Shown here piece by piece: positions 1 through 11,900 of a stretch of 64,000 bases of DNA. The DNA is taken from positions 62,001 through 126,000 of the forward strand of contig JAODTK010002632.1 in assembly GCA_026419785.1 (NCBI GenBank). The letters are read 5' to 3'. The notes under the pieces are model-generated. The model worked only from the letters and a program-made list of their open reading frames with translations. It did not search any database and was not told the origin of the DNA. A program made the translations under genes and the position numbers. The stretch's first letter is position 1. Every line of letters begins with the position of its first letter. Source of the stretch: Sclerodactyla briareus. Taxonomy: Eukaryota; Echinodermata; Holothuroidea; Dendrochirotida; Sclerodactylidae.

Positions 1-1700
1 TATGGGCCGCAGGGCCCAAAGTGACACTGGTCCTTGGGTCCTGAATCCCTGGGCACCCGGATATGGCTATTGCTATTATGACGCCTTATGACTGAATCAT
101 CAGCACTGGTGGCAACAGAATTTGCGAATACAAGATTTTGCAGTATTTCATATATCATGGGGGCCTTGGCCCAAACTGAGCCCTGGCCCAAAATGCCCGA
201 ACACCCCAATGGCCCTCTACCCAAGGACCGTTACACACTTACATGTAACTTTAAAGAAAATCAAGTGGAGCTTATGGGAGGAGATCTATGCATTCAAGTA
301 CATTGTGGTGAAATTTCATACGATGGGCACATGGGCCCACGGGCGCAAGTGGAACATTGGTGGACAAAAAAATCTGCACACCCCAAGTACGGCTGAAGAC
401 CATTATTATGAAGATTCTCAGCACTTGCATTAAAATTTGTAGAGGGTTCCTAGCATTTTTGCGTATTCCCATGATGGGCCCCAAGGCCCACGGGACCTGG
501 ATCCCTGGGCACCCTGAAGGTACGCTATTAGACCACCATTATGACTGAACTTTAGCGAATGTCAGCACTGTGCACTGAAATTTGTAAGAGGAGAAAGCAT
601 TTAGGTAATTCACATGACGGGGGGGCCACAGGGCCCACACTGAGCCTCAGGACAAAAGTCCCGGGCACCCTGAAGGTATTGGGCTATTAGACCATCATTA
701 TGAATGAACCATCAGCCACTGTGCAACCAGAATTGTAGGAGATACAAGATTTTGCAGTATTTCATATATTGGGCCTGGCCAAACTGAGACTGGGGCCCAA
801 AAAATTCCGAACACCCCAAGGCCCTCTACCCAAGGACCGTTACACACTTACATGTAACTTAAAGAAAATAAATTGGAGATTATGGGAGGAGATCTATGCA
901 TTCAAGTACCATTGTGTGGAATTTCATAGAGGGCCCATGGGCACAGGGCGCAGTGGAACGTTGGACAAAAAAATCCATGAAACACCCCAATGGTACGGCT
1001 ATTAGACAGCCATTATATGAAAGATTTTCAGCACTGCATTAAAATTTGTAAGAAGGAATGTCTAAGCATTTTGCCGTAATTCCCCATGATGGGCCCCAAG
1101 GCCCACGGGACCTGGATCCCTGGGCACACTGAAGTATGGCCATTAGACCACCATTATGACTGAACTTTAGCGAATGTCAGCACTGTGCACTGAAATTTGT
1201 AAGAGGAGAAGCTTTGGGTAATTCCAATGAACGGGCCCAGGGCCCACACGAGCCTCAGGACCAAAATCCCTGGGCACCCCAGAGGTACAGCTATTAGACA
1301 CCATATGGACTGAACATCAACACTGCGCAACAAAATTTGTAGGAGGTACAGATTTTGTGGTATTTTGTATAATGGGCCCTAGGGCCCAAACTGGGCCCTG
1401 AGCCCCAAATTCCCGAACACCCCAATGGCCCTCTACCCAAGGACCATTACATGTAACTTTGATAAACATCAATTGAATCTTGTGGGAGGAAATGCTTTCA
1501 AGTACTATTGTGTGAAATTTCATAAAAATGGCCCTCGGGACCAAGGGGTACCTTGGACCAAAAATTCGGAACACCCAAAGGGACAGCTGGTAGACCATCA
1601 TTACGACCAAACATCAGCACTGTGCACCAAAATGTAGGAGGAGAACTATTTGATTTTGCCACATAATGGCCCATACTACCCTCTAATGACCTTTGACCTG
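1..1700 (+). repeat. Helentron-like core: ~608-bp tandem repeat built of four ~150-bp subunits
   Basis: A marker (GGCCCTCTACCCAAGGACC) occurs at about 211, 820 and 1427, giving a 607-609 bp period. Each period contains four related ~150-bp subunits that share the pattern GGGCCC, CACCCC, GGTACGGCTATTAGACC, CAGCACTGTGCA, TTTGTAGGAGG. Short open frames here (for example 88-396 and 769-1005) are by-products of the repeat and not genes. The array runs into a conserved tail, a GGAT microsatellite and a 3' hairpin at ~1961. Confidence 0.85.
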
Positions 1701-1970
1701 ACCTCACAAAAGTCCAAAAATGACATATGGGTCAATTAAAACACTGTCTCAAGTTGGGTCGAACATCACAGAATGATGTTTGGGGGCCAAAAAGGCAATT
1801 GTGACCACATGGATGGATGGATGGATGGATGGATGGATGGATGGATGGATGGATGGATGGATGGATGGATAGATGGATAGATGGATAGATGGATAGATGG
1901 ATAGATAGAAGAGTGACAGGCAGATTCCGATAGCTCAACCGCCAGAGCTGGTTTAGCTACAATGGAGGCA
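1640..1970 (+). mobile_element. 3' end of a HINE/pearl-like (Helentron-derived) non-autonomous element
   Basis: The order is a conserved tail (GACCTTTGACC, then GTTTGGGGGCCAAAAAGGCA), a GGAT microsatellite, GTGACAGGCAGATTCCGATAG, and the imperfect hairpin AGCTCAACC...GCTGGTTTAGCT at 1931-1961. Core repeat plus tetranucleotide run plus terminal hairpin is the build described for Helentron-associated elements (pearl, DINE-1, HINE). The assignment is by structure only; no Rep/helicase was seen. Confidence 0.6.
1806..1910 (+). repeat. GGAT/GATA microsatellite
   Basis: About 25 copies of GGAT, with interspersed GATA toward the end. It sits between the conserved tail and the 3' hairpin of the Helentron-like element. 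Confidence 0.97.
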
Positions 1971-2119
1971 CTTTTCCAGTACAACGCCAAGGACACCGCT
2001 TCGAGCCAATACTAGAACTTCTGTAGTAAGAACCCCTTGAGCAGCTGAACAAAATGGCCAAATTCACCTGAAGACCACTACTGATGTGCCATCAGGCATC
2101 CACCCAATAGCGAAAGAAA

Positions 2120-2500
2120 CATTTGTTATATGACTTCAAAATGACTGTCCAAAATTGACCCCTAGATGCCTTTGACCTCAAAATGCTCCACGATATGGTC
2201 CAAGGTAATACTGACCAACTTTCTATTGTCAGACTCAAACTGTAGGAGGAGTAGCGTGTTGCATATTGTCAAAAAATTGCTGAAATTGAACCGCTAGATT
2301 GACCTTCGACTAATTTTTTGAACACCGACTGAGACACTTCAACTTGTTCATTAATGTATTAAGCAGCATTGTGATCCATCAAAGGCTGAAGGGGTATAAT
2401 TTAAATCATTCATGCAACGTATGAATAGGTAAACAATTATCAATCGTAGACAGGCACGATCACAATAGCTCATCCACAGCCATGGCTGTGGTGAACTAAA
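2120..2500 (+). mobile_element. Second Helentron-like 3' end
   Basis: A diverged copy of the tail (GACCTCAAAATGCTCC, CAGACAGGCACGATCACAATAGCTCA) ends in a perfect 18-bp palindrome, CCACAGCCATGGCTGTGG, at 2474-2491. The stem bases differ from the usual ACCAGC/GCTGGT stem, yet pairing is kept. No microsatellite is present. Confidence 0.55.
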
Positions 2501-2881
2501 ATCGTCTTAACTAAGTCAGCATGCCTGCGGAAGCCATGATCCACTGCATAGTTAACAAATCATTTTTGTTTACTCCTACTCTAACCAAAAGTCCGCACAA
2601 GTCTGTCACTGACAAGTGAGGCGATGATTGAGGCCAATGAGGAAGAATGTTTCGACTGCGCAATATTTTCAACGTTCGTATTTGCACAGAGAAAATCATA
2701 ACCTTCGTGTTATTTCATTAATATCGCATTTCAGTGTGGTGGCTAGTTTAATCCCCTATATGACCTGTGAACTCTCCCTCTGCTCAATGGGTCAACCGAG
2801 TTCCATGTTATGGTATACTCATTCCTTTAGTTATTCATTCCATTACAACCTTTAAGACATCACCTATCTATCACTCCTCAC

Positions 2882-2986
2882 CTTCATGAAAGGCACATGG
2901 TCCAACAAGGAGCTGTCATTGAGAGTTAGATGGCAGTAGCCTGAGTATAGTGTCAATCCTGATAGTACTTTCTTTGGTAAATATTT
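2882..2986 (-). CDS. AKR gene exon 5
   Basis: The acceptor is CCTCCTCTTTTCAG (AG at 2988-2987) and the donor is AAG/GTGAGG (GT at 2881-2880). The first base completes the Lys codon left open by exon 4. After removal of one A from an AAA run and one G from a GG pair, the encoded segment contains RIDTILSYC and LNDSSLLDHVPFMK, matching the conserved IDTVLSYCxxxLND stretch of this AKR subgroup. The next expected segment (GVGVINASP-like) was not found in 1-2881. Confidence 0.78.
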
Positions 2987-5900
2987 CTGAAAAGAGGAGG
3001 AAGGACAAAGATGACTAGGGGCATAGGCGTGAACATGCTCTGCATACTGCCTGTCCCTCCTGACTCTACCCTAGCTCCCTGAGTTATTTTCCAATATTGA
3101 TACGGTAGGTACATGCATACATACGCCAGGTCAGACTTCCTCCCCAGAGTGAATGCCAGGCGCCATGACAGTAAGCCTTTTGAGTGAGCAGTTGCATCAG
3201 CAGCCAGATTAACTGGCCCCATAATCTGTATAGTTAAATCATTTTCTATTCTTTTTGTCCTGATTAAATTTTACACTGGCCACCTGCCAAACTGATCTAA
3301 CTCTTCCTGCCCAGTAAAACTAGGGCAACAATGTGCTGTAGCTCAAACGCAACTGATGTACCAAGACGACTGACAACTATGTGCTGAATGTTTTCAAAAT
3401 CAGACAAGCCGAGAAACATTTCAAACAATCGCCTCATTGTGCCTTTGGAATGACCTTAGATATTTTAAGCAGTCGATAACATTGTTATTCAGTTTGTTGA
3501 TATCCATTGAACAATAACCAGTTGATGAAGTAAGGCATTTCACACCTGTAATAATGGCTTTACCCTTCTCCTTCAACTGGGGTAAAAAATGTCCCAGAGG
3601 TCACTGAACTATTCGGCTCCCCTGGTGTTGGGTCAACAAACATCCTCAAATGAATCTCCAAAACAGAAAATTTGGGAATCGTGAATTATGACCACTTTAC
3701 CCCACCATGGACTATGCACCCACCCAATGCCATGTTGAGCTTCTAGCTTTCTGGCAATACACAAATCCGGGTGAGCCACCCCATCGCCCCTCTTTTTTCC
3801 GGCTGATTCGACAACCGAGGGTTTGGAGCCCGAATGGTGCCGTCCTACGTGATGGCACGGAAGCGGGGAAGGAAGTGCGGGAACGTCCCATGTGAGTAAT
3901 ATTCATATTCCCAGATTCCCAAACCTGTTTGTTTTGGAGAATCTATTGCATGTATTCAACTTACCCCACATGGAACTATGCACCAGCCGCTAGCACAGGG
4001 GATCTAGAGGCGGGTGAGAGCCATACGCTGAGGAGCTGGATGGGTGGCCGTCGTGGAGGAGGACGAGACTGGTGGAGCACCGCTCTGGATGAGGAGCCGT
4101 CGGAGGGGAGCGCAGGCTGACCAAGGACGGCCCTGGCATGCAGCTCTGAAGAAATGTTTTCATGAGGTTTCGGCTGACGCAGGTCGACCGGTTTTCCAAG
4201 CCGACGCCTTCATGATGTCCTCTATTAAAGGGGATGCCGGGGGAACCAACCCCGCAGGAGGCCTGCCCTCTTCCCATCGTGGGCCCGGGCGACCTCACCC
4301 TGGTCAACGTGCAGCCGGATGAGGTCCCCAAGTTCAGAGGGACAAGGGTGTCTTTGGACGGCCGGCTAGAATGGTCCTCTATGCGGAGCAGAACCACGCT
4401 GCTCGTGCTGGCGGACCGCGCGCAGCTTCTCCAATACCACGGAGGCCCCGCACGTGGACCAAGCGCTTGTTTCCTCCTCCTCGGAGGACAGGTGCCTTTC
4501 GTGGGGAGGAAGACTCTTGTGGTGTGAAAGAGACCGGTTTTTGAGAGGAAGACCGGGCGGGCAGGAGACGGATTCCCCTCACCCTCCTGTCCCGAAGGAA
4601 CCCCCCCTCCTTAGGTCGTGAGCGCTTGTAGGCAGCTGCGGCGCCGAGATGACGCCGCTGCGACGAGGAACACCGCCTATGGTGGGTAAGTGTGCCAACC
4701 GTCGCTTGATGCTCATTCGTATGGGGGTGGGCGCAGAAGAACCCGAAAACTCCATGGGGACCAACGACGGGAGGGAGGCCCTCGTCAGGCGGGGCCCCGC
4801 ATGGAACATGCTGCGGCAAAGTTTGCAGACAGCTGCATTGGTGCCAACCGTTGAGCTATCGGGGAAACCCCGATGTACCACTGTCGATCGCGCGCGGTAA
4901 TTCCGGATCGTGGAGAAACTGCCTGCCTACCCGGAAGAGGGAGAGCAGGGTCGAGATCTCCCCTAACGAAGCCGCCAAGGGAATCACAACGGTGCAACTC
5001 ATGCCCAATCGCAAGTAACATAAGGTTGCAAGCGTGTCGTCCCTGCGGACTACTGGGGCTGAAAAGGCCTCTCTTTTAGCCAATCCTGACAACTTCCAGA
5101 CAGAGCGACGCAGAGTCCCGGCTGCGGGGATACCGGATGGTGGCCCCCTCCGCTGAGAAAGCGTGAATGGCGAAGCTGGAAGCTGAAGCGGAAGGTCTGC
5201 TCACCACTGAATTAGTAGGGGAATCCACGGCTGAGTCGGCAAACATGGCGCTACTGCTAGCAGGAGCATCGCGCGGCTGCTGCAGAGCAAGGAGACACAC
5301 GGCTGATCTGGCGGAGCAGTGAAAACGCGTACGCGTGAAGGGGCCGTCCCACGACAGGGAGTAGCGTTGATTCTTCCCACGCCCTGGGATGAAACCGGCG
5401 ACTGCAGAAGGTCGCAATCTTGGCATCTCGACTGTCGCGAACAGGTCCACACACGGGCGATCGTAGACGCTGAAACAGGTAGTCGACCCATGCCTGGGAC
5501 AGACTCCACTCAATCGGGTCCAGACGGGTTTTTTTGTGGCCTGACTCTTCTCTTCATTAGGGTTACTGTTTAACTCCAACAGCACTATATCACCTGCATT
5601 TACATCTGCAAAACAAGCTGAAAAAAAGATATCCAACGGAACATTGTAACACATGTTTCAAAGAAAATCTACGGTACTTTGTGGAAAAGACATAAAAAAT
5701 TATGGCCTATAGTGCTGCTCTCTAATGACCTTTGACCTTCAAAATTAAATATGTCTCTGGGTCAATTAAACAATTGTGTACAAGTTTGGTCGACAATAAT
5801 CCATCAAAGAAATGACTGTTTGGGGATACGGCAATTTGCTACCCAAACATTGGGACGGTGGACATGCAGACAGACAGATGGACCTACGGACTGACGGACA

Positions 5901-8900
5901 GAAAGAGATAATGGATAGGCAAAATGACATGCAGATTCCAATAGCTGGTTTGAGCTAACAAACTGATCACAATAAGTGTCTCACCTGGTTGCGCGATTGA
6001 TGGTTCTTAAGCAGTCACTATGCCAGTGGCTCCCAAGCTTTTTCACCACGGTGCCTTCTTCAGCTTCCACGGAACGCTTCTTTGAAGCGAAATTTTTGTC
6101 GTACCTATACCTATTCTACCTTCCGTTGGGTTTTCTCCAGCGTTCTCAATACCTTTTGATCGGGATTCCCATGACTTGTGTAATTTTGAAAGGTTTTTGC
6201 TCTCTCTTTGCCGAGTGGGGTACATAGTCCCTGTGGGGTAAGTTTAGTAAAAGAAATAGATTAGGGAAATTTATCAACTCACTTGAGTTCTTCGATGGGG
6301 TACCCTGTTATACCGATGAACCTGGCCCGACCAGACTGCTGTATTTTCTTTACTGCTGGGAGAGCTTCACTCAAAATCTTCTCAGGGTTGGGGGCAAACT
6401 CTATATCATGCACCTTAATGGGGAAAAGAGGAAACTACAATAAATCAGTATCTCATATACATAGCATATTCACAAGGGTAGGGAATTCAAAGACCAATGA
6501 CCCAAGTGACCAAATAATTGCACACAAAAATGAAAATTTTGTCCTGTTCAGAATGGCATATTTACCCCCATAAGCATTTTTTTTTCCTCTGATAAGGAGT
6601 GATGCTAATTCTCCCCCATGAGATTCCGACCGCAGCACCCATACCAAGATGAAATCTCTCGCTATGTACGTCTTTGCTCCTCCCAGAAAGAATAATAATC
6701 GTTATTCAGGTGTGAAATGAAGTCCACCTAGCTCTGACCCGGTGTCATGATCTATGGTTCACAGCCTGTGATTCTCTCCCAATTCTATAACTCTTCCCCT
6801 CTCTGTCATCCCCCTGAAATGCCAGGTGTGCCTGAGAACAAGGCCTGACTGGCCCTGGTCCATGGGTTCCAGCTTCACGCCCGGCTCTGGCCCTTGCTTC
6901 TAGCCGCAGGCCTTGGATGGACCCAAGCCCCGGCAGGGGATTTCTAGGCATGGCTCAGCCAGGCCGGACCCAACCCCGCTTAAGGAATCCTAGCTCTCCT
7001 GAACTGGCAGGTTCCTTCAGTTCTCTTCCCAGTTCACTGGATCCTTGTATCATACCTCCTCTCTTAAGGTTGTAATTCGCGTGGATCAAATTTCCTAGGC
7101 TGGTACTGGCCCTAACCTGGGGGGTTTAACCACCCTGTGGGCTGTCGGCCTATACTAGTCCTGTTGCTAGTTTTGTTTAGTGAATAATGGTCAGGAGGAC
7201 ATAATCCTCATAAACAGACCCCCGAAGCCACAACACACCCCAGTACAGAAAATGAACCAACTCGAACAAATAATACGCCCTTGATTCCTGAAAAATAATC
7301 AAGACTGTTCTTGAAGCTTCCCACTCCTTTAGGAGCCAAACAACATTTCAGTAAGACAATTTCCACTCATTGATCACTCTCTGCGAGAAGGAAATATTAA
7401 CTAATGTCCCATTCTCACGCTTGCCACGACAGCTTGAGACAGTGCCTCTATTTGCAGTAACATTGGAACATTAAAAGAAGTAGTGGAAGGACGGGCCATC
7501 GAGTCCATGGACAATTTTGAAAACCTAAATCAAGTCACCCCGAATTCCGCTCGCTCCATGGTAGTTCGAAGAAGACCGAGACCGCCTTAATCTTTCCTCG
7601 TAAGATAAATTTTTCAGACATTGGATCATTCTAGTGCCCTACGCTGAACGTCTCATTACCTGCTTGTCTTTTGCAAAGTTAGTGATTCCACACTTGTACA
7701 GAATAATCTAGGTGGCGGTCTCACCAGTTGGCTAAACCCTGAACACACATATCATTACAAGGAACTGAAGTACGTCTAATCAGCCAAGAATCCAATTACC
7801 GCTCTTCTAGCACTTTCGGCACCTGGGGCTTGGAGGTGTTCAAAGAGACTAAACAAACCCCAAGATCTTTTTCTGAAATCACCTCCTGAATAATTTGGCC
7901 ATTCAACTTGAAGGAAACGTTTCGATTGTGTAAACCAACTGCATAACTGCGACCTTTGTCGACATTGAAAAACATTTGCCAGTCCGGAAGACATTTGAAA
8001 TTATAATCAGAATCCCTTTGGAACAATTGCAGCTCATCATTCAACCGACCTCCCGATAAACTTGGATCGTCTGCAAAATTCTTAACCCTTGAATCACAGA
8101 ACCTTCAGATCGTCAATATACGCCAGAAACAGTAGCGGCCCCAAGAACCGATCCCTGGGGAAACCACTAGTGACCTTTTGCCAAGAAGACGACCGCCCAT
8201 TCATGACAACTCGTTGTCCCTATATGAGCCACTCTTAGTCCACTTAGGGACATCCCCTCATAACGCAAAGCTCCTCCAACTTGAGCAAGAGAGCTCTTGA
8301 GAACCTAGTCCTAAAGCTTTCTTAAAGTCCAGGAAAATTATATGAACAACATTGCCGTGTCAACAGGAACTTTACATCTTCCTAAAATTCCAAGAGATAA
8401 GTCAAACAAGAACGATTCTTCTAAACTCATGCTGAGAATCTCTAAATCAGACTAGCTCATTGACTAATCACCATATGATCCCGAATGATTGATTCCATTA
8501 CCTTGCAGCAACCCTAGTAAGACTGACTTGGCCTGTAATTAACCTTTGCTTGAAAATAGGAGAACATTTGCTCTCCTCCAATCATCCGAACAATACCTTC
8601 TTGTAGAGTCTTATGAAATAATAGCTAGTGGAACAGACAACTCGTCGGCAAAGGATTTTAAAGTAAGAAAGGATACCTCCGTCATGAACAGGAGCTTTTA
8701 TCACTTTTGAGCTTCTGCAGTTTCCTCACTCTACTAAAACCAGAACGAACCAACACCATATTACCAATACTCTGCGGAGCAACCCGCAAAAACTAGGCCA
8801 CCAAATTATCCAGTTCTCCTGATTAAAACCCGACGGATAAGGTAATTTTAAGAACCTTAGCCACTCCTTTTATCGCTGATTGTACTCCCGATTGAATCTA

Positions 8901-11900
8901 ACTCAAAGACCAATCCTGTCCTTGACTTTCTGGCCTCCCCCCCTCACATAAGAGAAAAATGCACGAGGATTCTCTTTGATACTAGAGGCAATCTGCCTCT
9001 CTATATCAAGTTTAGCACCAGAAACTAACGCTGGACAAGCTTTTGCTGACTTTGAAATGCTCTAGGATCAGACACTGGACCCAGAAGAACGATAAGTCGC
9101 CATAAAGTGTCGCCTACGTTTGATGGCCAGAAAAACTTCTTTCATCCAAGAGGCCTCTTGTTCTTCTTTACTGCGACGTTTCCCTCCAAGGAACGTAAAC
9201 TTTCAACCCTTGTTTAAACCTTTTCAAGGAAGCCATTCCAAGAGTCCCCAGCATTCGTACTTTCTGACAATTTATGCCAGCTACTTTGCTAAAAACCTGG
9301 AATGCCATCCACATCGGCCTTCGCGAAACCAGGAACAAGCTCTATCTGGGGATATTTACAGAATCAAGACACATTGAAAGCTAAAATAATCGTGAGCACT
9401 TGCACCGAGCTTACCCAGCTCTCTACATATCTACAGACTCTGGATCACTGCTCAAACTAAATCCAAAATATATGCTTTCTGGAGAACAAATGTCCATGCT
9501 GAGAAAGGAACAATCCTTCCTGCTGACAATTTCAAAAGCCCGATCCACGACTGCCACTAGAACCATTAGACCAAGAAATATCTGGATAATTGAAAATCAC
9601 CCATAATAATTGTACTCTTCCGAGAACTACTTCGAAAGCCAATGTCGGAAAAAAGAGTTGTTGTCTTCAGACTATTTAACGCCAACTAATAAAGAATTTG
9701 AATACCCGATGAGTTAGACAGAATTTCACACCCGAACCGGTTGACTAAAACTACACCAACCAATACGCCTTCTCAAAACTATTCAGTCAGACCTCACATA
9801 CAACAAAACTCCAACTCCCCCACAATGCCACGGAGAGTATCTATCCTATCCTTGCCTATAAACAACAAACCAGGAAGGTGACCTTGCGGCTGTGGGAAAT
9901 ATCCTGTTCAACCAAGAATCTGTAATCAATGACTTCAGGCTTGCGTTCCTGGACTAAATCTGCAACTCATCAACTTGTTCCTGATACTTTGGTAACATTG
10001 CACAGAAAAACGACAGCTGGCTAACATCTATCGCTACTGTTGACCTCGCCAGACCTCCCACTGCGATGCTCACATTTACCACCCTGCCATAGCCTAAGAC
10101 ACCTAAACACCCTCGCCCCCAAATTAGTCTTAACAACCATTCTCACAGAAATTGACCAACTTGCCAAACAGTGAAGCCCCCGCACCATTAAGGTGAAGAC
10201 CATCCTTAGCGAAAAGATCCCTCCTTTACCCCCAGAAACACGAAACATCCACAACTGACGCCCTCCCCACACCTCTAAATTTAACCCCCTATTGAGACCT
10301 CTATCGTCCTACCAGCAACACACGACCGTCAAACCTAGGTAGAATGTCACAAATCGCGACTTTCCGACCTAGTGGACTTCAGCCTGCACAGCAGTTCACG
10401 AATCGGGGTCTTAGAATGTCCCTGAACTGTCACCCCGGAATTATTAGTGCCTAGCTCGACAACCACCAACTCCTCATCCCCCACGATCCTGTTTACCCTC
10501 GACTAATACCTCCACCCGGGCACCCAGCTCCGGAAGACAAACGCGCGAAGGCTTCAGCTTATCCACGCAACTGAAATACCCTGTCCACATACCGGACAAT
10601 CGAATCCCCCACATCAACACTTCCCTTTTAACCTTATCCCTCCCATAAAGTCCACCTTCCCTTCCATCCCCGTGACTGGAACCACCGCTCTGACTGCCGC
10701 CCGTCCTCTGTACTCTCCCCCACCCCAACTCCATCCAACTGACCCCCCTTCCCCCGCCTCCTACTGCCACGCACAACTAAAACTATTCCTAGTGTCAAGC
10801 CGGATCAACTCACTAGTTCTTTGTCCGTTGTATCGGCAGCTGCGCCCCTCCTAACCTCTTCCCAGTGACACTCACGTGCCCCATACTCTCAAGCTCGGCT
10901 GTCTATGCCACTTCCTTACATCTATAAATATACCCATCCCGCTTGTGTCCTCAAAGTCCCCCCTTAAAACTATCCCTGACTTCAGATCTCAATCCACATA
11001 TTCACAACCCTGACAGCTAGCAGCCTATCCTTCCCTCCCATCAAGCAAATAAATAGAATACAAAAGTAACAGAAAATGACATAAGTAGGGGGCCTACCAG
11101 TGAAAAATACTGATGTGCCAGAATAAAAAAAAAATAGTGAAAGGAAAACACTCACACACACTAGTTTAACTCACTTTTTATTTGCCACGGTCGCCTTACA
11201 AATAAGAATACAATAATAGGCAAAATGATACGTAGATATAAACTAATATAGCCTACACTAATAACACGAAATCAGATAGAAAATACACCACAGCAGTAGC
11301 AGCGCACTTACTCACGACGGAGAAGAACAAAATCAATACTGTCGACAAAAGAATGCCCAGATGATACCTGCACACTGCCAACGGAGTCCAGCAGGCACAA
11401 CAGCAGAAAGAATGACAAAACTGGACAATAGGCTTACGAAAATACAATAGCACACTCAACACTCCACCACAGTGGACATACACACCAAGGTAACGGTAAT
11501 GCATTATGCTATGACAGCTTGATACACACAGGGTACGGAAGGCAGAAAAGAAGAAAAGCTAGGCCGTTGTAGGAGGGGACGGGAACGCGTGGCCTAGAGC
11601 AAAAAATAGCCCCAAAAAGGAACAACGCACGCTGAAGAGAATCAAAAGCTCACTCAAACACAAAATACGAAACAAGAACACACCACTCACGAGAGCAAAT
11701 AGGAAAATTGACGAAAAATGAAGAGCAAAATAATCATGAAACACGGAGGAGGAGAATCATTCACGACGTCTTGACGTTGGGGCCAGTTGGAGCCAGGTTA
11801 GGAGTGACATTGCGATTTGTTACCGCCCATCTTCATAGGTTTTGTAACCCAATGGGTTTCATAAACTGTCCTTATTCTTCGGCTCCTTGTGAGGGACTCC

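Larger units (their letters stand above)
3331..5975 (+). mobile_element. Possible complete Helentron-like element with internal GC-rich block
   Basis: The left end, TGTGCTGTAGCTCAAAC (3331-3347), matches the left end at 12301. A second shared patch (ACTATGTGCTGAAT / ATTATGTGCAGAAT) follows at the same distance. The right end at 5570-5970 has the conserved tail, a degenerate GACA/GACG run and GCTGGTTTGAGCTAAC. TGTAGCTCAAAC is the reverse complement of GTTTGAGCTACA, the expected subterminal inverted repeat. The middle (3.7-5.56 kb) is unrelated to other copies, so it is either captured DNA or a nested insertion. Confidence 0.45.
7450..10680 (-). mobile_element. CR1-like LINE with SGNH esterase, endonuclease and reverse transcriptase
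   Basis: Read on the minus strand, three LINE modules lie in the normal order: SGNH-type esterase (10.63-10.17 kb), apurinic-type endonuclease (9.99-9.28 kb) and reverse transcriptase plus thumb (8.80-7.46 kb). This is the layout of CR1-clade non-LTR retrotransposons with an esterase in ORF1. Frames are broken every 50-150 bases, so the copy is dead or badly sequenced. It lies in AKR intron 3 in the same orientation as the gene. No target-site duplication was found. Confidence 0.85.

Noticed and set aside
88-1637. Several open frames with GDL/GEI-type repeats
   Set aside because: They arise from the ~608-bp tandem unit and are not conserved between its copies.
1732-1996. Serine/isoleucine/histidine-proline repeat proteins on the minus strand
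   Set aside because: They are translations of the GGAT microsatellite.
5076-5654. 192-codon minus-strand open frame as a protein gene
   Set aside because: It lies in a GC- and CpG-rich block where stops are rare, has no recognisable domain or signal, and overlaps several plus-strand frames of similar quality. Kept only as an unassigned block.
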